DNA of 64,000 nucleotides from contig NZ_BMDG01000010.1 of assembly GCF_014635665.1 (NCBI RefSeq), positions 1 to 64,000 of the forward strand. Reading direction: 5' to 3'. The position numbers and the translations under genes were made by a program. Under the pieces are notes generated by a model. The model was not told where the DNA came from and searched no databases. It worked only from the letters and a program-made list of their open reading frames with translations. Source of the stretch: Isoptericola cucumis (GTDB lineage: Bacteria; Actinomycetota; Actinomycetes; Actinomycetales; Cellulomonadaceae). Below are positions 59,032 to 64,000 of the stretch, in pieces. How positions within the stretch are numbered: the stretch's first letter is position 1; every line of letters begins with the position of its first letter.

Positions 59032-59514
59032 TCACGTCAGGACGAGCCCCACCACCCAGACGAGGGTCGCCACGAGGCCGCCCGCGAGCTGGACGCCGAT
59101 GGTGATGGCGGTCGCCTGGAGGGCGGCGACGGTCGCCCGCCAGGCCGCGCGCCCGTCGCGCCGGCGCGACAGCTCGACGAGGTACACCGCGCCCGCGAAG
59201 AAGAGGAACAGCCCGACCACGGGCACGACGAAGAACCCGACGATGCCCGCGACCCCGGCGAGCGCCAGGGTCGACCAGGGCACCTCGGCGCGCCGCATGT
59301 GCTTGCCCGCGAGGAGCCACTGCCCGAGCTCGGCGAGGCCGATCACCACGGCGGCGACGGCGAAGCAGACCCACGCCGTCGTGCCGCCGGTGACCCACGC
59401 CCACACCAGCACCGAGCCGAGCACCAGCACGTTGCCGGGCAGCACCTGCACGACGATGCCGACCAGCCCGACGGCGATCGCCAGGCCGACCAGCACCTCC
59501 CCCAGCACGCTCAC
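59032..59514 (-). CDS. DUF456 membrane protein
   Basis: 160 residues with about four hydrophobic segments (VLVGLAIAVGLVGIVVQVLP, NVLVLGSVLVWAWVTG, LALAGVAGIVGFFVVPVVGL and LAGGLVATLVWVVGLVLT). The IVVQVLPGNVLVLGSVLVWA pattern and GFFVVPVVGLFLFF match the DUF456 family of integral membrane proteins with Gly-rich motifs. Function unknown. GTG start without a clear ribosome site. Confidence 0.8.
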   Translation of the reverse strand: MSVLGEVLVGLAIAVGLVGIVVQVLPGNVLVLGSVLVWAWVTGGTTAWVCFAVAAVVIGLAELGQWLLAGKHMRRAEVPWSTLALAGVAGIVGFFVVPVVGLFLFFAGAVYLVELSRRRDGRAAWRATVAALQATAITIGVQLAGGLVATLVWVVGLVLT

Positions 59515-59551
59515 GACGTGCGCCCGTCGGCCCGGGGGCCGGGTCCCAGGA

Positions 59552-59926
59552 TCACCAGAAGACGGCGACCAGGATGTTGACGAGCGTCAGCCCGCCGATG
59601 GCGTGCTTGAGCCCGGGCGCGACGGCTCCGGTGCCGTTGTCGCCCTTGGCGCCCTGGCGCTTGGCCAGGAACGCGAGGACCGCGACGACCAGCGCGACGA
59701 CCAGCTTGACGCCGATCTTGGCCATGTCGGGCGCGGTGGCCTCGGTCCACACGTCGCCCATCTCGGCGATGCCCACCATGAGGACGCCCGCGACCAGCGC
59801 CGTCGCCGCACCGTGGAACACCCCGCGGTACAGGCCCGGGCTCTTGAGCGACGCGACGTAGCCGCCGAGCACGATCGCCCAGCCGACGAAGTGCAGCGCG
59901 ACGAAGACGTTGTAGAGGATCTCCAT
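59552..59926 (-). CDS. Small integral membrane protein, four TM segments
   Basis: 124 residues from the ATG at 59926. Segments: [60 protein letters not shown] and IGGLTLVNILVAVFW. His in VALHFVGWA and the even spacing recall small heme-binding or CopD-like membrane proteins, but I cannot name a family. A TAGGCT before the start may be a -10 giving a short or absent leader. Confidence 0.75.
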   Translation of the reverse strand: MEILYNVFVALHFVGWAIVLGGYVASLKSPGLYRGVFHGAATALVAGVLMVGIAEMGDVWTEATAPDMAKIGVKLVVALVVAVLAFLAKRQGAKGDNGTGAVAPGLKHAIGGLTLVNILVAVFW

Positions 59927-60014
59927 GCACGTCAGCCTATCGGCGCAGGGCTGGGGGCCATGACCCGCCGCAGGCCTCGGGGACGAGACCCTGCTCACGA
60001 CGCCCGCGCCCACC

Positions 60015-60055
60015 GGTCCCACATTCCGGTCCCACATAGTGGTCCCACCATGTGG
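60015..60055. repeat. Three tandem 13-bp repeats / 24-bp palindrome before cys leader
   Basis: GGTCCCACATTCC, GGTCCCACATAGT and GGTCCCACCATGT run head to tail (60015-60053). The last two also form a 24-bp near-perfect palindrome (60032-60055) with arms CCACATAGTGG and CCACCATGTGG. Centred about 57 bp before the predicted transcription start at 60101, an activator position. Confidence 0.7.
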
Positions 60056-60100
60056 ACCTCGCCTCGCGTCCGGGGTCGCTCACCGGTTAGGTTCGTCGCC

Positions 60101-60199
60101 ATGACCACGGCAGCGCACCGCCTCCTCGTGACGAACCGTCACGGGATGCCGGCGTGCGCCCGCCGCAGCATGCGCAGCTGTCTGTGCTGCTGTCGCTGA
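60101..60199 (+). CDS. Polycysteine leader peptide of sulfate-assimilation operon
   Basis: 32 residues from the ATG at 60101, ending MRSCLCCCR then stop: four of the last six residues before the Arg are Cys. A TAGGTT -10 (60088-60093) puts transcription start at the ATG, so it is leaderless. Polycysteine leaderless short ORFs that attenuate downstream cys genes at high cysteine are established in mycobacteria; the position here before sirA-cysH is the same. The downstream region can form a hairpin that masks the sirA ribosome site (60260-60318). Confidence 0.85.
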   Translation: MTTAAHRLLVTNRHGMPACARRSMRSCLCCCR

Positions 60200-60259
60200 T
60201 CGCGCCCTACCTCAGCCCCCACCGCGTCCGCGCGGCCCTGAGCACCGGCGCGCGCCGTC

Positions 60260-60318
60260 GGTCCTCGGCCCCCCGGAGCTGAGTCGTTCGTCGTCGCGCG
60301 TCCCGCCCCCCGAGGACC
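60260..60318 (+). promoter_or_regulatory. Candidate attenuator hairpin before sirA
   Basis: GGTCCTCGG (60260-60268) pairs with CCGAGGACC (60310-60318), right next to the sirA ribosome site CGAGGAA (60319-60325). Stalling of ribosomes at the Cys codons ending at 60193 could change which pairs form. Confidence 0.5.
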
Positions 60319-60333
60319 CGAGGAACTCCCCCG

Positions 60334-62067
60334 ATGACGACGCAGACCACGACACCCACCCGCACCTCCGAGCAGGCCTCCGCGCCCACGGTCCGCCCGC
60401 CGCGCGCGACCCGGCCGAACGGGCAGTGGAAGGTCGACGGCACCGACCCCCTCAACCACAACGAGGTGTTCAAGCAGGAGGCCGCGCCCCTGGGGGTGCG
60501 GGAGCGCATCGAGCAGGTCTACGCCCGCGACGGCTTCGACTCCATCGCCGACGACGACCTGCACGGGCGCTTTCGCTGGTGGGGCCTGTACACCCAGCGC
60601 AAGCCCGGGATCGACGGCGGCCGCACGGCCACGCTCGAGCCGCACGAGCTCGAGGACCGCTACTTCATGCTCCGCGTCCGCTCCGACGGCCGGCTGCTGG
60701 ACCCGGCCGCGCTGCGCGTGCTGGGCGGGATCTCCGCCGACTTCGGCCGCGGCTCGGCCGACATCACGGACCGGCAGAACATCCAGTACCACTGGATCGA
60801 GATCGAGAGCATGCCGGAGATCTGGCGCCGCCTCGACACCGTCGGCCTGGAGACCACGACCGCGTGCGGCGACTCGCCCCGCGGGTTCCTCGGCAGCCCC
60901 GTCGCGGGCGTCGCGGCCGACGAGATCATCGACCCCACGCCCGTGATCGCCGAGATCAGGCGCCGCTACATCGGCGATCCCGAGCTGGCGAACCTGCCCC
61001 GCAAGTTCAAGACCGCGATCACGGGCCACCCCAGCCTCGACGTCGTGCACGAGATCAACGACATCTCGCTCGTCGGCGTCGTGCACCCGGAGCTCGGGCC
61101 CGGCTACGACCTGTGGGTGGGCGGCGCGCTGTCCACGACGCCGCGCCTGGGCGAGCGCCTCGGCGTGTTCGTCACCGCCGACCAGGCGCCCGACGTCTGG
61201 CACGGCGTCATCCGGATCTTCCGCGACTACGGCTACCGGCGGCTGCGCAACAAGGCCCGCCTGAAGTTCCTGCTCGCGGACTGGGGCACCGAGAAGTTCC
61301 GCGAGGTGCTGGAGACCGAGTACCTCGGGTACACGCTGCCCGACGGCCCGCCGCCCGCGCCGGCCACCCGCCCGGGCGACCACGTCGGCGTGCACGAGCA
61401 GAAGGACGGGCGGTTCTACGTGGGCGCCGCGCCCGTCGTCGGCCGGGTGGGCGGCGGCACCCTCACCGGGCTCGGCGACCTGGTCGAGCAGGTCGGCGCC
61501 GACGGCGCGCGGCTGACGGCGCACCAGAAGGTCGTGATCCTCGGCGTCCCCGCCGACCGGGTCGACGAGCTGGTCGCGGGGCTCGAGCCGCTCGGGCTGA
61601 CCGCCCGGCCGAGCCTGTTCCGCCGCTCCACCATCGCGTGCACGGGCATCGAGTTCTGCAAGCTCGCGATCGTCGACACCAAGGACACGGCGGCGCGGGT
61701 GATCGGCGAGCTGGAGGAGCGACTCGGGGACGTCACGGCGCACCTGGAGCAGCCCATCGAGCTCAACGTCAACGGCTGCCCCAACTCCTGCGCCCGGATC
61801 CAGACCGCCGACGTCGGCCTCAAGGGCCAGATCATCACCGTGGACGGCGAGCAGATGCCCGGCTTCCAGGTGCACCTCGGCGGCGGGCTCGTCGGCCAGG
61901 GGCGCGACGCCGGCGGCCTGGGGCGCACGGTGCGTGGCCTCAAGGTGCCCGCCACCCAGGTCGCGGACTACGTCGAGCGGGTGGTGCGGCGCTACGACGC
62001 CGACCGCGACACGGGCGAGACGTTCGCGCAGTGGGCGCACCGGGCCGACGAGGAGGCGCTGCGATGA
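60334..62067 (+). CDS. sirA: Ferredoxin-dependent sulfite reductase (SirA/NirA family)
   Basis: 577 residues. Siroheme/4Fe-4S protein with ligands Cys436-x5-Cys442 (CTGIEFC) and Cys482-x3-Cys486 (CPNSC). Two ferredoxin-like/NIR-SIR half domains: GRFRWWGLYTQRKPGIDGG, DITDRQNIQYHWIEIE, RKFKTAITGHPS and NVNGCPNSCARIQ. Reduces sulfite to sulfide with six electrons from ferredoxin; nitrite reductases of the same family cannot be strictly excluded, but the cysH and cysG neighbours favour sulfite. GAGGAA precedes the ATG; the stop overlaps cysH by 4 nt. Confidence 0.93.
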   Translation: MTTQTTTPTRTSEQASAPTVRPPRATRPNGQWKVDGTDPLNHNEVFKQEAAPLGVRERIEQVYARDGFDSIADDDLHGRFRWWGLYTQRKPGIDGGRTATLEPHELEDRYFMLRVRSDGRLLDPAALRVLGGISADFGRGSADITDRQNIQYHWIEIESMPEIWRRLDTVGLETTTACGDSPRGFLGSPVAGVAADEIIDPTPVIAEIRRRYIGDPELANLPRKFKTAITGHPSLDVVHEINDISLVGVVHPELGPGYDLWVGGALSTTPRLGERLGVFVTADQAPDVWHGVIRIFRDYGYRRLRNKARLKFLLADWGTEKFREVLETEYLGYTLPDGPPPAPATRPGDHVGVHEQKDGRFYVGAAPVVGRVGGGTLTGLGDLVEQVGADGARLTAHQKVVILGVPADRVDELVAGLEPLGLTARPSLFRRSTIACTGIEFCKLAIVDTKDTAARVIGELEERLGDVTAHLEQPIELNVNGCPNSCARIQTADVGLKGQIITVDGEQMPGFQVHLGGGLVGQGRDAGGLGRTVRGLKVPATQVADYVERVVRRYDADRDTGETFAQWAHRADEEALR

Positions 62068-62918
62068 CCGCGCTCGCCGCGACGCCGGTCGCCGCCACCA
62101 GCGCCGTCTCGGCCGGCGGCAGCGGCCGGCTCGCCCGGGTCCGCGAGCGGGCCGCGGCGCGGGAGCGCACGCGGACCGAGCGGCGCGCGGCCCGCGCCTC
62201 GCGCCACCGGCGGTCCACCGAGGAGCTGCGCCACGTCGTCGAGCGCGGCCAGGCCCAGCTGCACGCGAGCGCCGACCGGCCGGAGGCGACCGCCGAGGAG
62301 GTGATCGCCTGGGCCGTGCGCGAGTTCGGCCCGTGGCTCGCCGTCGCGTCGTCGATGCAGGACACGGTGCTCGCCCACCTCGTCTCCCAGCGGCTCCCGT
62401 TCGTCGACGTGCTGTTCGGCGACACCGGGTACCACTTCGCGGAGACGCTGGGCACGCGCGGCGCGGTCGAGATCGAGCTGGACGTCGACGTGGTCGACGT
62501 GCGTCCCGAGCTCACCGTGGCCGAGCAGGACGCCGCGCACGGGCCCCGGCTGCACGACCGCGACCCCGAGGCCTGCTGCGCCATGCGGAAGGTCGCGCCC
62601 ATGAAGCAGGCCCTGCAGGGGTACGAGGCCTGGGCGACGGGCGTGCGCCGCGGCGAGACGGCGGCACGCGCGAACGCGCCGCTCGTCTCGTTCGACGAGC
62701 GCAACGGCGTCGTCAAGCTCAACCCGCTGGCGGCCTGGACCGACGCGGAGGTCGAGGCGTACGCGGCCCGGCACGGGGTCGTCGTCAACCCGCTGCTGTC
62801 CGACGGCTACCCGTCGGTGGGCTGCGAGCCCTGCACGCAGCGCGTCGCGCCCGGCGAGGACGCGCGCGCCGGGCGCTGGGCCGGGCGGGACAAGACCGAG
62901 TGCGGCCTGCACGGATGA
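62064..62918 (+). CDS. cysH: Adenylyl-sulfate (APS) reductase
   Basis: 284 residues. Nucleotide-binding start VASSMQDTVLAHLVSQ (P-loop-like), then VLFGDTGYHFAETL. The [4Fe-4S] pair Cys171-Cys172 (CCAMRKVAP) with Cys254-x2-Cys257 (GCEPCTQRV) shows an assimilatory APS reductase rather than a PAPS-only enzyme, and the catalytic ECGLH closes the protein. An N-terminal basic extension of about 60 residues (RERAAARERTRTERRAARAS) is unusual. Overlaps sirA (ATGA) and cysG (ATGA), so the operon is tightly coupled. Confidence 0.94.
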   Translation: MTALAATPVAATSAVSAGGSGRLARVRERAAARERTRTERRAARASRHRRSTEELRHVVERGQAQLHASADRPEATAEEVIAWAVREFGPWLAVASSMQDTVLAHLVSQRLPFVDVLFGDTGYHFAETLGTRGAVEIELDVDVVDVRPELTVAEQDAAHGPRLHDRDPEACCAMRKVAPMKQALQGYEAWATGVRRGETAARANAPLVSFDERNGVVKLNPLAAWTDAEVEAYAARHGVVVNPLLSDGYPSVGCEPCTQRVAPGEDARAGRWAGRDKTECGLHG

Positions 62919-62935
62919 GCGGACGGAGCACCCCG

Positions 62936-64000
62936 ATGCACGAGACCTACCCCCTGGGGCTGCGGGTGGCCGGACGGCTGGTGATCGTCGTCGGCGGCGG
63001 GCCGGTGGCCCTGCGCCGGGTCGGCGGGCTGCTCGCCGCGGGCGCCCGGGTGCGCGTGATCGCGCCCGACGTCGTGGCTGAGATCGCCGCACTGGTGGCG
63101 CGCGGCGCCGTCGAGCACCTCACGCGCGGCTACCTCACCGGCGACCTCGACGGCGCCTGGCTGGTGCACACCGCCACGGGCGACCCCGTGGTGGACGCGC
63201 ACGTGGCCGCGGACGCCGAGCTGCTGCGCACCTTCTGCGTCACCGCCGGGGACGCCGAGGCGGGCACGGCGTGGGTGCCGGCGGTCGCCCGCACCCGCGT
63301 CGACGACGGCCCGGGCGCACCGGCCGGCCGCGAGGTCACCGTCGCGGTCACGGCCGGCCGCGACCCGCGGCGCGCCCAGCGGGTGCGGGACGCGGTGGCC
63401 GCAGGGCTCGACGACGGCACCCTCCCCCTGCGCCGGGTGCGCCCCGACGGCGCACCCCGTCCCGGGCGGGTCGCGCTGGTCGGCGGGGGCCCCGGGGCCG
63501 CGGGCCTCGTCACGACGCGCGGCCGGCGGCTGCTCGCGACCGCCGACGTGGTGGTCGTCGACCGCCTCGCGCCGCGGTCGCTCCTCGCCGGGCTCGGCGC
63601 CGACGTCGAGGTGGTCGACGTCGGCAAGACGCCCGGCCACCACCCCGTGCCGCAGGAGCGGATCTCGGAGCTGCTCGTCGAGCACGCGCTGGCCGGGCGC
63701 GACGTGGTGCGCCTCAAGGGCGGCGACCCGTACGTGTTCGGCCGCGGCGGCGAGGAGCTCGAGGCGTGCCGCAGCCACGGCATCGAGGTGGAGGTGGTGC
63801 CGGGCGTGACGTCCGCCGTCTCCGTCCCGGCCGCCGCGGGGATCCCGGTCACCCACCGCGGCGTCGCGCACGGCTTCAGCGTCCTCACCGGCCACGAGGA
63901 CGTGGGACACGTCCCGGGCGGCACCGACCACACCGTCGTCCTGCTCATGGGCGTCACGCGCCTCGCGGACACGGCGCGCGCCCTGGTCGCGGCGGGACGC
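62936..64000 (+). CDS. cysG: Siroheme synthase/uroporphyrinogen-III methyltransferase fusion, 3' part cut by window edge
   Basis: Starts at the ATG at 62936 with GGAG eight bases before it; an ATG at 62915 overlapping the cysH stop is the alternative. N-terminal precorrin-2 dehydrogenase/ferrochelatase-like domain: RLVIVVGGGPVALRRVGGLL. C-terminal SUMT domain: ALVGGGPGAAGLVTTRG, VGKTPGHHPVPQERI, VVRLKGGDPYVFGRGGEEL and VVPGVTSAVSVPAAAG. It makes siroheme for the upstream sulfite reductase. The last part of the SUMT domain lies beyond the window. Confidence 0.93.
   Translation, partial: MHETYPLGLRVAGRLVIVVGGGPVALRRVGGLLAAGARVRVIAPDVVAEIAALVARGAVEHLTRGYLTGDLDGAWLVHTATGDPVVDAHVAADAELLRTFCVTAGDAEAGTAWVPAVARTRVDDGPGAPAGREVTVAVTAGRDPRRAQRVRDAVAAGLDDGTLPLRRVRPDGAPRPGRVALVGGGPGAAGLVTTRGRRLLATADVVVVDRLAPRSLLAGLGADVEVVDVGKTPGHHPVPQERISELLVEHALAGRDVVRLKGGDPYVFGRGGEELEACRSHGIEVEVVPGVTSAVSVPAAAGIPVTHRGVAHGFSVLTGHEDVGHVPGGTDHTVVLLMGVTRLADTARALVAAGR

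Noticed and set aside
60015-60055. CRISPR array
   Set aside because: 13-bp units directly abut without spacers; a regulatory site before the cys leader explains it better.

Overview
The window is about 73% G+C by eye and reads as chromosomal DNA of a high-GC actinobacterium. Leaderless starts, ROK/sugar-ABC clusters, a purN-perM-sucDC block (the order known from Mycobacterium Rv0951-Rv0957), a ZTP riboswitch before purH and a polycysteine leader peptide all fit Actinobacteria. The overall gene set fits Micrococcales (Cellulomonas, Cellulosimicrobium or Promicromonosporaceae type), which is inference. I saw no rRNA, tRNA, insertion sequence, phage gene or CRISPR array.

Layout. 1-7.5 kb: two secreted-protein genes on the minus strand, a DNRLRE/LamG protein followed by a huge RHS/YD-repeat protein that runs off the left edge. 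7.7-10.8 kb: purU, a double-VOC dioxygenase, and a divergent npdG-like/marR pair sharing a double operator. 10.9-24.5 kb: a carbohydrate-uptake region on the minus strand with two complete ChvE-GguAB-type ABC importers, a ROK regulator and an orphan single-domain sugar ATPase between them, then a secreted type I pullulanase. 24.6-34 kb: a double-length ABC exporter, malate dehydrogenase, an aquaporin, a DUF3017 protein, a ferredoxin-reductase-like flavoprotein and purH with its ZTP riboswitch. 34.3-39.4 kb: a SnoaL-like protein, a TetR/SDR pair, an ArsR/MFS pair and a frameshifted membrane-anchored protein. 39.4-43.6 kb: purN, perM and sucCD. 43.8-52.8 kb: a small HTH-ClpN pair and the complete kdp potassium system, including a 26-residue microprotein, kdpF and kdpABCDE. 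52.8-60 kb: pcrA helicase, a divergent NmrA-like/TetR pair, and a methyltransferase, a HAD hydrolase, a GNAT acetyltransferase and two small membrane proteins. 60-64 kb: the start of an assimilatory sulfate operon, with cysteine leader peptide, sirA, cysH and cysG, running off the right edge.

How the parts work together. The pullulanase degrades branched alpha-glucan outside the cell and the two importers bring in monosaccharides. purU, purN and purH tie formate/10-formyl-THF to purine synthesis, with purH sensing ZTP. sucCD and mdh are TCA-cycle enzymes. Kdp is controlled by its own KdpDE pair through phased direct repeats upstream. The sir-cysH-cysG operon makes sulfide and its siroheme cofactor, with attenuation by a CLCCCR leader.

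The most distinctive signals are regulatory DNA: a double 20-bp MarR operator 31 bp apart, an 18-bp-arm palindrome before the pullulanase gene, a symmetric-lac-operator-like palindrome, a 22-bp palindrome before sucC, paired 16-bp palindromes before the HTH-ClpN genes, 11/21/11-phased repeats before kdp, and three tandem 13-bp repeats before the cysteine leader. I did not find a clearly new multi-gene system. The least explained loci are the HTH-ClpN pair, the RHS/LamG pair, and the cysteine operon control region.
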